Assembly: GCA_949287655.1 (NCBI GenBank)
Contig: CASEHD010000004.1
Coordinates: 1-64,000, forward strand
Source: an uncultured Christensenella sp.
GTDB lineage: Bacteria > Bacillota > Clostridia > Christensenellales > UBA3700
Length of the DNA stretch: 64,000 nucleotides
Reading direction: 5' to 3'
The notes under the pieces were generated by a model. The model had not been told where the DNA came from. It saw only the letters and a program-made list of their open reading frames with translations, and ran no database searches. The position numbers were made by a program, and so were the translations under genes. Positions 7,688 to 16,282 of this stretch are shown here, piece after piece (position 1 is the stretch's first letter; each line of letters begins with the position of its first letter).

Positions 7688-8740
7688 ATGGCATTCAGAA
7701 TGACTTTCAGATGGTACGGCGAGAACGACAAGGTCACCCTCGACGATATCAGACAGATACCGTGCGTGCAAGGCGTCGTTTCGGCTGTCTACGACGTTCC
7801 TGTCGGGGAGGTATGGCCCGAAGAGAATATCGCCAGGCTCAAGAAACTCGCCAACGACAAGGGACTTACCTTCGAGGTCGTCGAAAGCGTACCCGTGCAT
7901 GAGGATATAAAACTCGGCAACGCGAATGCGGCGAGGTTTATCGAAAATTACAAAGAGAACGTCAGAAGGCTGGGCAAGGCAGGCGTAAAGTGCATATGCT
8001 ACAACTTTATGCCCGTGTTCGACTGGCTGAGGAGCAACCTCGCGAAAGAACTTCCGGACGGCTCCAACGCGCTCGCTTACGATCATAAGACCGTACTTGC
8101 GATGAATCCGCTGACCAGCGAACTTTCGCTGCCGGGCTGGGACGCGAGTTATACCAGAGAGGGGCTCAAAGAGCTTCTTGAACAGTACAAGGATATCGAC
8201 GACGAAAAGCTGTGGCAGAATATGACCGTGTTCCTAAAAGAGGTCGTTCCGGTCGCGGAGGAGAGCGGCGTCAGGATGGCGATCCACCCCGACGATCCGC
8301 CGTGGGGAATATTCGGACTGCCCAGAATAATCATCGACGAAAAGAATCTGAAGAGATTTTTGTCCGTCGTCGACAGCCCGAGCAACGGCATAACGCTTTG
8401 CACGGGGTCTCTCGGAGTAAATCCGAAAAACAACCTCGTTTCCATGATAAAGACCTGCAAGGGCAGAATGCCTTTCGTGCACCTCAGGAACATAAAGATA
8501 ACCGGCGACCATTGCTTTGAAGAGAGCGGTCACCTCAGCGAAAAGGGAAGCCTGGACATGTACGACATCATCAAAGCGCTGTACGACGGAGGATTCGACG
8601 GTTACGTACGTCCCGACCACGGCAGAATGATCTGGGGCGAGACGGGCAGAGCGGGTTACGGTCTGTACGACCGCGCGCTCGGCGCAATGTATCTGCAGGG
8701 CATCATCGAAGCGGTCGAAAAGAACGCGGAGAAAAAGTAA
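7688..8740 (+). CDS. uxuA: Mannonate dehydratase
   Basis: Dehydrates D-mannonate to 2-keto-3-deoxygluconate, the substrate of KdgK. 350 aa, typical for the metal-dependent UxuA family with a xylose isomerase-like barrel. Visible motifs include MAIHPDDPPWGIFGLPRI, HLRNIK and YVRPDHGRMIWGE, which hold the metal-binding and catalytic residues. The ATG follows GGAGG. It sits between the isomerase and the mannonate oxidoreductase, so the full glucuronate branch is present. Confidence 0.95.
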   Translation: MAFRMTFRWYGENDKVTLDDIRQIPCVQGVVSAVYDVPVGEVWPEENIARLKKLANDKGLTFEVVESVPVHEDIKLGNANAARFIENYKENVRRLGKAGVKCICYNFMPVFDWLRSNLAKELPDGSNALAYDHKTVLAMNPLTSELSLPGWDASYTREGLKELLEQYKDIDDEKLWQNMTVFLKEVVPVAEESGVRMAIHPDDPPWGIFGLPRIIIDEKNLKRFLSVVDSPSNGITLCTGSLGVNPKNNLVSMIKTCKGRMPFVHLRNIKITGDHCFEESGHLSEKGSLDMYDIIKALYDGGFDGYVRPDHGRMIWGETGRAGYGLYDRALGAMYLQGIIEAVEKNAEKK

Positions 8741-8792
8741 TATATCTTACAAATATTAAGAATCAATATAATATAAGGAAGGAGAAAAGATT

Positions 8793-9626
8793 ATGTCGGT
8801 CTACAAGGATAAAGTGGTAGTCATCACCGGCGCGGGCGGTATCCTGTGCAGTGAGATCGCAAAGGAATACGCAAAATACGGCGCTAAGATAGCCGTGCTC
8901 GACCTCAACCTCGAAGCGGCTGAAAAGGTCGCTGACGAGATAGTAAAGGGCGGCGGCGTCGCCAAGGCGTACAAGGTCAACTGCCTCGATAAGGAAAATA
9001 TGGAAGAGGCGAGAGTCGAGATCAACAAAGATCTCGGCAAATGCGACCTTCTCGTGAACGGCGCGGGCGGTAACAATCCCAAGGGCACTACGACCAACGA
9101 CTATTTCGATATGGCGGACGTTGAAAACCCCGACGTAAAGAGCTTCTTCGACCTCGACGGCAGCGGCGTGGATTTCGTGTTCAAGCTCAACTTCCTCGCG
9201 ACCTTCCTTACGACCCAGGTCTTTGCGAAAGACATGGTGGAAAGAGGAGGCAACATCATCAACATTTCGTCGATGAACGCGTTCAGACCTCTTACCAGAA
9301 TACCCGCGTACAGCGGCGCGAAAGCTGCGGTCAGCAATTTCACGCAGTGGCTCGCGGTGCACTTTGCGAAGGCGGGTATAAGAGTAAACGCGATCGCTCC
9401 CGGTTTCTTCGTCACCAATCAGAACAGAGCGCTTCTGTTCAATCCCGACGGCACTCCGTCGGCGCGTGCGGAAAAGATACTGCGCGGCACTCCGATGGGC
9501 AGATTCGGCGAGGCGAAAGAGCTGATGGGCACGATGCTCTGGCTCGCGGACGACGAAAAGGCGGGCTTCGTTACCGGCATAGTCGTTCCGATCGACGGCG
9601 GTTTCTCCGCTTATTCGGGAGTCTGA
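8793..9626 (+). CDS. SDR-family D-mannonate oxidoreductase (fructuronate reductase)
   Basis: Predicted to reduce D-fructuronate to D-mannonate with NAD(P)H. 277 aa, short-chain dehydrogenase fold. The nucleotide loop is TGAGGILCSEIA, a form typical of the UxuB-like SDRs of Gram-positives rather than the classical TGxxxGxG. The catalytic Ser-Tyr-Lys is in NISSMNAF and YSGAK. Its place between uxuA and the later oxidoreductases supports the role. It is not homologous to the long-chain UxuB of Escherichia coli. Confidence 0.85.
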   Translation: MSVYKDKVVVITGAGGILCSEIAKEYAKYGAKIAVLDLNLEAAEKVADEIVKGGGVAKAYKVNCLDKENMEEARVEINKDLGKCDLLVNGAGGNNPKGTTTNDYFDMADVENPDVKSFFDLDGSGVDFVFKLNFLATFLTTQVFAKDMVERGGNIINISSMNAFRPLTRIPAYSGAKAAVSNFTQWLAVHFAKAGIRVNAIAPGFFVTNQNRALLFNPDGTPSARAEKILRGTPMGRFGEAKELMGTMLWLADDEKAGFVTGIVVPIDGGFSAYSGV

Positions 9627-9648
9627 TAAAGGGAGATGTAAAGGGATT

Positions 9649-10923
9649 ATGAGTACAGTTGCGGTTTTGGGTCTGGGAAACAGAGGCAAGAATTACGGCG
9701 GACATCTGAATAAGCTGGACGGCGTGAAGATTGTCAGCATCTGCGATAAATATCAGGCTAAGATAGACAAAGTAAAAAATGCGTGGAACGTGCCGGACGA
9801 CAAGTGTTTTACCGACGAGGACAAGTTCTTCGCGCAGGGTAAGATAGCGGACGTCATGGTCATCGCAACGCAGGACCGCGACCATTACGGTCACGCGATA
9901 AAGGCGCTCAACCTGGGGTATAACCTGCTTCTCGAAAAGCCGGTCAGCCCGGATATCGAAGAGTGCCTCGAAATTGAAAAACTCGCCAGAGAAAAAGGGC
10001 TCAAAGTGCTGGTCTGCCACGTGCTCAGATATGCGAATTACTACCGCAGGATAAAGAGCATAATCGACAGCGGAGTCCTGGGCGACATAAAACTGATAAA
10101 ACACGACGAACACATCTCCTGGTGGCATTTCTGCCACAGCTACGTCAGGGGAAACTGGCGCAGAGAAGAGGAGACGACCCCGATGCTGCTTGCGAAATGC
10201 TGCCACGATATGGATCTTCTTTATTGGTTCGCGGGCGCAAAATGCAAGAGCCTTTCGTCGTACGGCGACCTCAGTTATTTTACGAAGGCGAACGCTCCCA
10301 AAGGCGCGACCGCAAGCTGTTTCGACTGCCCGCACAGGGATAAGTGCATTTTCGAATGTACCTACCAGTACGTCGGCAGAGGACTCAAAGGGCACAAATT
10401 CCCGTGGGGAACGTACGCGTTCTGCACGACAGGCAAAAAGGCGGACATACTCAACGCGCTCAAAAACGAGGAGAGGGGTAAACTCTGGTCCAGGTGCGTG
10501 TTCGGATGCGACAACGACGTCGTCGACTGCCAGACCGTAAATATGGAAATGGAGAACGGCGTAAAGATCGTTATGACCGCCAACGCGTTCAACGAAAAGG
10601 ACCACAGGCATACGGAAATAAGGGGCACAAAAGGCGAACTTATCGCGGACGACAGCGGCAGCGTGATAACCTTAAAGCTGTTCGACCGAAAGCCGAAGAA
10701 GATAGTCGTCAACATTATCCCCGTCATCAAAGGGCACTACGGCGGCGACCAGGGCATAACCAAGTCGACTGCTGACATGCTGGCAGGAAGGCTCGACCCG
10801 AAGTGGCAGTACACCTGGATAAAAGACACGATAGAAAGTCACCGCATCGTCACCGCGGCTGAGCTGTCGAGAAAGAACGGCGGCAGAAAGGTCGATATGA
10901 CGGAGATTCCCGATATAGAATAA
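9649..10923 (+). CDS. Gfo/Idh/MocA-family oxidoreductase with a cysteine cluster
   Basis: 424 aa. N-terminal Rossmann domain VAVLGLGNRGKNYGG and the EKP motif (LLEKPVSPD) that binds the nicotinamide side. A four-cysteine group, SCFDCPHRDKCIFEC (C-x2-C-x5-C-x3-C), lies mid-protein and resembles a metal site known in a subset of this family. It probably oxidises or reduces a hydroxyl of a sugar, sugar acid or glycoside; the substrate cannot be read from sequence. It starts 22 bp after the SDR gene and ends one base before the next gene. Confidence 0.82.
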   Translation: MSTVAVLGLGNRGKNYGGHLNKLDGVKIVSICDKYQAKIDKVKNAWNVPDDKCFTDEDKFFAQGKIADVMVIATQDRDHYGHAIKALNLGYNLLLEKPVSPDIEECLEIEKLAREKGLKVLVCHVLRYANYYRRIKSIIDSGVLGDIKLIKHDEHISWWHFCHSYVRGNWRREEETTPMLLAKCCHDMDLLYWFAGAKCKSLSSYGDLSYFTKANAPKGATASCFDCPHRDKCIFECTYQYVGRGLKGHKFPWGTYAFCTTGKKADILNALKNEERGKLWSRCVFGCDNDVVDCQTVNMEMENGVKIVMTANAFNEKDHRHTEIRGTKGELIADDSGSVITLKLFDRKPKKIVVNIIPVIKGHYGGDQGITKSTADMLAGRLDPKWQYTWIKDTIESHRIVTAAELSRKNGGRKVDMTEIPDIE

Positions 10924-10924
10924 A

Positions 10925-11377
10925 ATGAGGACGGTTCTCGAAGGACAATACGTACTCACCCGCAAAGATCAGAGCACGCATTACAAAATACCTTTTGTCG
11001 TGCCCGAAGACGCGGAAAAGATGTATATCGCTGTCTCATACGGGCCGAAATACAACTACGACGAGGAGTACGGCGTTGCGCTCATACGGGAAAACATGAT
11101 GAAGCAGGCGGGAGAGCCGCTGATGTCGGAAGGCGAGATGAGGGCGAAACTTCCTCTTGACAACCATCTTTCCTTTTCGCTGGACAGTCCGGACGGTCCG
11201 GTCGGTACGGCGCACAGGAGCAGTAACAATCAGAATTTTACGATATGCGCGGAGAGCGCCGACGGCGGCTTTTATCCGTGCGCGATAAAGAAAGGGAACT
11301 GGGTTTTTACCGTCAGCGTGACCTGCATAATCACGGACCAAATTACGGTTTCGCTGAAAGCAGAGGTCGGAGAATGA
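10925..11377 (+). CDS. Beta-sandwich protein, partner of the downstream PHP hydrolase
   Basis: 150 aa with no signal peptide and no catalytic motif. The pattern (FVVPEDAEKMYIAVSYGPK, then SLDSPDGPVGTAHRS, GGFYPCAIKKGNWVF) resembles the N-terminal beta-rich domain found fused in front of the PHP domain in CehA/McbA-family metallohydrolases. The next gene, overlapping by 4 bp (ATGA), is the PHP domain, so the two look like a split version of one protein. A carbohydrate-binding role is possible. This comparison is from memory of the family pattern. Confidence 0.55.
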   Translation: MRTVLEGQYVLTRKDQSTHYKIPFVVPEDAEKMYIAVSYGPKYNYDEEYGVALIRENMMKQAGEPLMSEGEMRAKLPLDNHLSFSLDSPDGPVGTAHRSSNNQNFTICAESADGGFYPCAIKKGNWVFTVSVTCIITDQITVSLKAEVGE

Positions 11378-12336
11378 GATATTTCAGATGCGAACTGCAT
11401 ACGCATACGACCTTGTCGGACGGCAGAATGACTCCGGAAGAGCTCGTTGACAGAGCGCTCGAATGCGGATACGACGCGATCGCGCTGACAGATCACAACA
11501 CGGTCGCAGGCGTGAAAAGAGCGGTCAAGGCGGGCAAAGAACGCGGGCTGACAGTGATCCCCGGTATAGAATGGACAACGTTCTGGGGTCATTTCACCGT
11601 GATCGGCGGCAAGAGCGACGTGTTGTGGCGGGATATAACGCCGGATAACGTAGACGGGATGATAAAAAGGGCGCAGAGCACGGGCGATATCGTCGCGATT
11701 GCGCACCCTAGGCGAATGGGATATCCTCTTTGCAGCGGCTGTCACTGCGATTACGATATCGGAAAGCTGACCGGCGCGGACAATTATGAGGTCTGGTCGC
11801 ACTATTATCCCAACGAGGGAGTCGCGGCGAGACAGCAGAAAGAGCAATGGTACTCTCTTCTCGACAAAGGACACAGGATAGCGGCGGTTTACGGGTATGA
11901 CTGGCACAGCCGCGACGATGTTCCGCCGTCTTACGCGTACACGTACGTGGGTGCGGAAAGCGCGTCTGAACGGGATATCTTGACCGGGCTGAAAAGAGGA
12001 GCGACGTATATCACGGTTGGTGTTGAAGTCGACTGCAAGGCGGTCGTCGGCGGGAAGGAGTACGCGATAGGAAGCGTTCTTCCGGAAGGCGAAACGCAGA
12101 TAAAGCTTTCGTTCCGAAAGATAGAGGATTACCGCTCGGATAAGCCGTCTCGCCTGACAAAGGCGGAAATAAGAACGGAAAAGGGAGTTACCGCATTGCC
12201 GGCGGAGTTCGGGAAGCAAACAACGGCGGAAATAAGTTTTTCGCGATATTGTACGGTATCGGTATACGGAGATAGAAAACGCGAGGAGCAACTGCTCGCG
12301 ATAACAAGCGCGTTTTACAGGGGAGGACGAAAATGA
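11374..12336 (+). CDS. PHP-domain metal-dependent hydrolase (CehA/McbA-like)
   Basis: 320 aa. The PHP motifs are clear: CELHTHTTLSDGRMTPEELV near the N-terminus, ALTDHNTV, GIEWTTFWGHF, AIAHPRR, and YDWHSRDD toward the end, together giving the histidines and aspartates for a trinuclear metal site. Such proteins hydrolyse phosphoesters or related bonds. The ATG overlaps the preceding stop codon; the frame is open further upstream only because it runs antiphase through the previous gene. Substrate unknown; in this operon a sugar-linked ester is plausible. Confidence 0.8.
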   Translation: MRYFRCELHTHTTLSDGRMTPEELVDRALECGYDAIALTDHNTVAGVKRAVKAGKERGLTVIPGIEWTTFWGHFTVIGGKSDVLWRDITPDNVDGMIKRAQSTGDIVAIAHPRRMGYPLCSGCHCDYDIGKLTGADNYEVWSHYYPNEGVAARQQKEQWYSLLDKGHRIAAVYGYDWHSRDDVPPSYAYTYVGAESASERDILTGLKRGATYITVGVEVDCKAVVGGKEYAIGSVLPEGETQIKLSFRKIEDYRSDKPSRLTKAEIRTEKGVTALPAEFGKQTTAEISFSRYCTVSVYGDRKREEQLLAITSAFYRGGRK

Positions 12337-12989
12337 TCACGGCACACGGCGGCGCACTCGGAACGGGGCGTAACTCAAAGATCTACTTTGAGAACATAAG
12401 CACGTTCAAAGCGGACGCGATCGAAGTCGACGTACACAGAAGGGGAGGATTGTTATACCTCAGCCATCTGCCCGCTCCGTTTTCGTACAAGAAGAAGATA
12501 ACCCTGGCGCAGGCTTTCGCATTCGCGAGAAAGAACAACGTAAAGATCAACTGCGATCTGAAAGGAAAGGGGCTGGTGCCCGACGTGATAAAGCTCGCGA
12601 AAGAGATGGAAGTCACCGACCTTCTGATATTCACCGGTTCGGTAAGGCTCACCGACAGCGAGGTCCTGACCGAAGGCGCAGCGTGGGTCAACAGGATAAA
12701 GGGACTGCCGTACAAGGCTAAGAACGTCGGGAAGATAAAAAAGGCGCTCGACGACACGAAAAATCCGCATTTCGCAGGTCTCAATATAAACAAGAGGTAT
12801 GCGACGGACGCGTTTCTCGCCGCCTGCAAGACATACGGTGTAAAGCTGTCGATATTCACGGTGGACAGCTATAAAGAACTTAAAATGCTGGTTCCGATGA
12901 AACCTGCAAACATAACGACGAATTACCCTGTTGTCGCGTCCACGATACTTTTCGAAACGCGGCAGGCGGAAAAGGAGAGCAAATGTTAA
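12333..12989 (+). CDS. Glycerophosphodiester phosphodiesterase-like TIM-barrel protein
   Basis: 218 aa, shorter than typical GDPDs (about 240-300). The N-terminal MITAHGGALG replaces the usual HRG by HGG; AIEVDVHRRGG gives the metal-binding Glu and Asp, and the later LSH gives the second catalytic His. Lys-rich C-terminal half. It may act on a sugar phosphodiester or another bond. The start overlaps the PHP stop by 4 bp, and the stop overlaps the next start, so it is tightly coupled in the operon. Confidence 0.65.
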   Translation: MITAHGGALGTGRNSKIYFENISTFKADAIEVDVHRRGGLLYLSHLPAPFSYKKKITLAQAFAFARKNNVKINCDLKGKGLVPDVIKLAKEMEVTDLLIFTGSVRLTDSEVLTEGAAWVNRIKGLPYKAKNVGKIKKALDDTKNPHFAGLNINKRYATDAFLAACKTYGVKLSIFTVDSYKELKMLVPMKPANITTNYPVVASTILFETRQAEKESKC

Positions 12990-14125
12990 GGTTAGCCGTA
13001 GTCGGCATAGGCAGAATGGGCGGAAAGCACGCGCGGAATTTCTGCAAAGGTGCCGTAAAGAACGCTAAACTCGTCGCGGTCTGCGATACCGACTTAAAGG
13101 CGCTGGACGCTTTCGGAGCGAAGCATCCGGGCGTCGCGGCATATGCGGATTACGATAAAATGCTCGACGAAGCGAGACCCGACGCGGTAGTCGTCGCGAC
13201 CCCGCATTATTCTCATTCCGCACTTGCGAAAAAAGCGCTTGAAAAGGGGATAAGCGTGCTGGTGGAAAAGCCGATAACGGTTACCGTAAAGGACGCCGAT
13301 TCGCTTATCAAAGTCGCGAAGGCGCACCCCGAAGCGATATTCGCGATAATGTTCAACCAGCGCAGCAACAGCATTTACGCGCGGGCGAAAAAGATAATCG
13401 AGAGCGGGAAGCTGGGCGATCTGCAAAGGGCGTCTTTCACCGTGACAGACTGGTACAGAACGCAGTACTACTACAATATGGGCGGCTGGCGCGCCAGCTG
13501 GTCGGGAGAGGGCGGCGGTACGCTGATAAACCAGTGCGTACATCAGCTGGATATCCTGCAATGGCTGATCGGAATGCCCGAAAGGATAATCGCGAGATGC
13601 AAGACGGAAGGCAGGAATATAACTACCGAAAACGATGTGACCGCGCTTTTCATGTATAAGAATTTCGACTGCGTGTTCACCGCTTCGACGCATGAACTGC
13701 CGGGCGAAAACAGACTGGTCATCGTCGGCTCGAAGGGTACGATCACGATAACAAGACACAAAGCGGTGATAAAGTACCTTAAAACGGACGAAAAAGAGGT
13801 CAACGCGAGGGCGACGAGAGATTACGGCAACCGCGCCGATAAAAAATACTCGAAAAAGAGGATGTACTACGGTCTGAAAAACTATATCACGGACGCTCTG
13901 TACGGACAGCAATGCAACATATTGCGCGACTTCGCGGCGGCGGTCGAACACAAAGACCCGTCTTTGCTCAGGGCGCGCGGCGAAGAGGGCGTAAACTCGC
14001 TCAACATAATAAACGCGATAAACATGTCCGCGTGGAAGGGTAAAGAGGTCGCCGTTCCGGTCGATCCCGAAGAGTACGAAACAATGCTTGCCGAAAAGAT
14101 AGAAGGCGAGAAAAAAATAAAGTAA
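12983..14125 (+). CDS. Gfo/Idh/MocA-family oxidoreductase
   Basis: 380 aa. Rossmann motif AVVGIGRMGGKHARN at the N-terminus and EKP in LVEKPITVTV. The central segment MFNQRSNSIYARAKKIIESGKLG and DWYRTQYYYNMGGWRASWSGEGGG, with LINQCVHQLD, is the substrate pocket of a subgroup that acts on sugar-derived compounds; the gene product at 15098-16261 shares the same pattern and is a close relative. Ends 25 bp before the isomerase-like gene. Substrate not readable. Confidence 0.85.
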   Translation: MLRLAVVGIGRMGGKHARNFCKGAVKNAKLVAVCDTDLKALDAFGAKHPGVAAYADYDKMLDEARPDAVVVATPHYSHSALAKKALEKGISVLVEKPITVTVKDADSLIKVAKAHPEAIFAIMFNQRSNSIYARAKKIIESGKLGDLQRASFTVTDWYRTQYYYNMGGWRASWSGEGGGTLINQCVHQLDILQWLIGMPERIIARCKTEGRNITTENDVTALFMYKNFDCVFTASTHELPGENRLVIVGSKGTITITRHKAVIKYLKTDEKEVNARATRDYGNRADKKYSKKRMYYGLKNYITDALYGQQCNILRDFAAAVEHKDPSLLRARGEEGVNSLNIINAINMSAWKGKEVAVPVDPEEYETMLAEKIEGEKKIK

Positions 14126-14150
14126 TGCCGGTGAGGAGGATATAAAAATT

Positions 14151-15098
14151 ATGGCAAACATTATGATTTCGGGCTTCTACGACGAAGTCAGTTCAAATCT
14201 CGACGAACAGATAAAGCTTATCAAAGAGTACGGCGAAAGCTACCTGTGCCCCAGAGTGGTGGACGGTAAGAATATCGCCAATTATACAGAGCAGGAGTTC
14301 AGAAGCACGATAAAGCCGCGTCTGGACAACGCCGGCATCAAATTTTCCTCTATCGGTTCCCCGATAGGTAAGGTGGGGCTTTACGACGACGAGGCGTACG
14401 AAGCGCAGCTCGGGAAGCTCAAAGAACTGGTCAAGATATGCAAGGACATGGACTGCAAGTACATCAGAATGTTCTCTTTCAGAGTAAAGGCAAGCGGCAA
14501 TTACGACGAGTATTTCCCTGAGGTCGTAAAGAAGCTGCGCGGCTTCCTCAAAATCGTCGAGGGCACAGACGTCATTCTTCTGCACGAAAACGAAAAGAGG
14601 ATTTACGGCGACACGCCGGAAAGGTGCCTGCAGCTGTACAATGAGATAAACCACCCGCAGTTCAAGCTCGCTTTCGACGCGTCCAATTTCATACAGTGCG
14701 GCGTAAACGTACCCAAGGCATACGATATGCTCAAGGATTACGTCGTATATTACCATATAAAAGACTGCTCGCCGGAGAAGGTGGAAGTTCCCGTCGGTCT
14801 CGGGCTCGGCAATTACAAAGAGATGATAAAGGACCTCGTCGTCAACCGCAATTACGAAGGTTTCATGACTCTCGAGCCGCACACAGGCAAGTATGCTGAC
14901 CACAAAAAGCTGTTCTATATTTTCGGCTGGTTCACCTGGATGCTGCCTTACGTCGGCAAGTGGAACAAGGTGTTCAAGCGCATAAACGCGGCAAAGGGCA
15001 TATCCCCGCTGCAGACGGTCACCAGAAAAGACATATTCACCTGGCAATATCAGGGGCTCAAGGAAATAATCGACGAAGTCGAAAAGGAGAATAAATAA
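14151..15098 (+). CDS. Sugar phosphate isomerase/epimerase family protein
   Basis: 315 aa, xylose isomerase-like (AP endonuclease 2) barrel. Metal ligands are suggested by LLHENEKRIYGD (Glu), AFDASNFIQCG (Asp), YYHIKDCSPEK (His) and MTLEPHTG (Glu). It has a C-terminal extension of about 40 residues after the barrel. It lies between two related Gfo/Idh/MocA genes, overlapping the next start by one base (TAATG). Such pairings occur in pathways where a sugar is oxidised at C3 and then isomerised or cleaved by elimination; here that is inference. Confidence 0.82.
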   Translation: MANIMISGFYDEVSSNLDEQIKLIKEYGESYLCPRVVDGKNIANYTEQEFRSTIKPRLDNAGIKFSSIGSPIGKVGLYDDEAYEAQLGKLKELVKICKDMDCKYIRMFSFRVKASGNYDEYFPEVVKKLRGFLKIVEGTDVILLHENEKRIYGDTPERCLQLYNEINHPQFKLAFDASNFIQCGVNVPKAYDMLKDYVVYYHIKDCSPEKVEVPVGLGLGNYKEMIKDLVVNRNYEGFMTLEPHTGKYADHKKLFYIFGWFTWMLPYVGKWNKVFKRINAAKGISPLQTVTRKDIFTWQYQGLKEIIDEVEKENK

Positions 15099-16261
15099 TG
15101 GACAAAGTCAGATACGGCATAATCGGCATAGGAAAACAGGGCAGCAACTACGCGAAAAGGCTGTTTAAGGGAATGGACAAGAACGGTCGGCTGGTCGCGG
15201 TCTGCGATATCTCCGAAGACCGCAGGAAATGGGCTGAAACGGCTCTTCCCGGCGTAAAGGTCTTCGGCGATTACAAGGAATTGCTTGAGAGCAAGCTCGT
15301 CGACGCGGTCATTATCGACACTCCTCACTATGCGCATCCGACGATAGCCGTCGATGCTCTGAAAGCAGGTCTCAACGTGCTTTGCGACAAGCCCGCGGGC
15401 GTGTTCACCAAGGCTGTCAGAGAGGCGGCGGAGTTCGGCAAGACAAAGCCGGAACTTAAATTCGGTCTGCTGTACAACCAGCGTACGAACAAAGTTTATA
15501 AGAAGGCGAAAGAGATAATCGAAAGCGGAAGGCTGGGCAATCTCAAGCGTATCGTCTGGATAATCACCAACTGGTACCGTCCCCAGGCGTACTACGACCA
15601 GGGCGGATGGAGAGGCACCTGGGCGGGCGAAGGAGGCGGCGTTCTCATCAATCAGGACCCGCATCAGCTCGACCTGTTCACCTGGCTCGCGGGAACACCG
15701 ATAAAGAAGGTATGGAGCAACGCAAAGACGGTCGGCAGAAAGATCAACGTGGAAAACGACGTCACCGCGGTCTGCGAATTCGAGAACGGCGCGACAGGCG
15801 TATTCATCACGTCGACCCACGACGCGCCCGGCACCAACAGACTTGAGATCACCGGCGACGGCGGCAAGATAGTCATAGAGGGAAACAACGACGTCAGCAT
15901 GAAACTGAAATTCACCGAAAACAGCGTGCCCGAACCCGAATTTTCAAAGACGAACAAAGTGTTTATGGGCAAGATACCCAACAAGGTGTCAAAGTATAAG
16001 CTGGGTCTCGTCGATATAATAAAGGGCATAATCGAGCAGCAGCACATTGTCGTCATCCGCAACTTCTCAGAAGTCGTACTGGGGAAGACGGACAAGCTGG
16101 TCGCTTCTTACGCGGACGGACTGAACGGTCTGGGCTTCTCCAACGCGATACATCTTTCCGCGTGGACGGGCAAAGAGATCGTATATCCTTACGACGAGGA
16201 TCTGTATATCAAAGAACTCGACAAGAGGATAGAAGAAGAAAAGAATTCCGGCGTTAAGTAA
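15098..16261 (+). CDS. Gfo/Idh/MocA-family oxidoreductase
   Basis: 387 aa. Rossmann motif GIIGIGKQGSNYAKR and DKP in LCDKPAGVF in place of the usual EKP. Shares with the 12983-14125 product the NQRTNKVYKKAKEIIESGRLG and NWYRPQAYYDQGGWRGTW patterns, so the two are paralogues that may act on the same or successive substrates. Start overlaps the previous stop (TAATG). The glycosidase gene follows after 21 bp. Confidence 0.85.
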   Translation: MDKVRYGIIGIGKQGSNYAKRLFKGMDKNGRLVAVCDISEDRRKWAETALPGVKVFGDYKELLESKLVDAVIIDTPHYAHPTIAVDALKAGLNVLCDKPAGVFTKAVREAAEFGKTKPELKFGLLYNQRTNKVYKKAKEIIESGRLGNLKRIVWIITNWYRPQAYYDQGGWRGTWAGEGGGVLINQDPHQLDLFTWLAGTPIKKVWSNAKTVGRKINVENDVTAVCEFENGATGVFITSTHDAPGTNRLEITGDGGKIVIEGNNDVSMKLKFTENSVPEPEFSKTNKVFMGKIPNKVSKYKLGLVDIIKGIIEQQHIVVIRNFSEVVLGKTDKLVASYADGLNGLGFSNAIHLSAWTGKEIVYPYDEDLYIKELDKRIEEEKNSGVK

Positions 16262-16282
16262 GCCGAAAGAGAAGGATAAATT

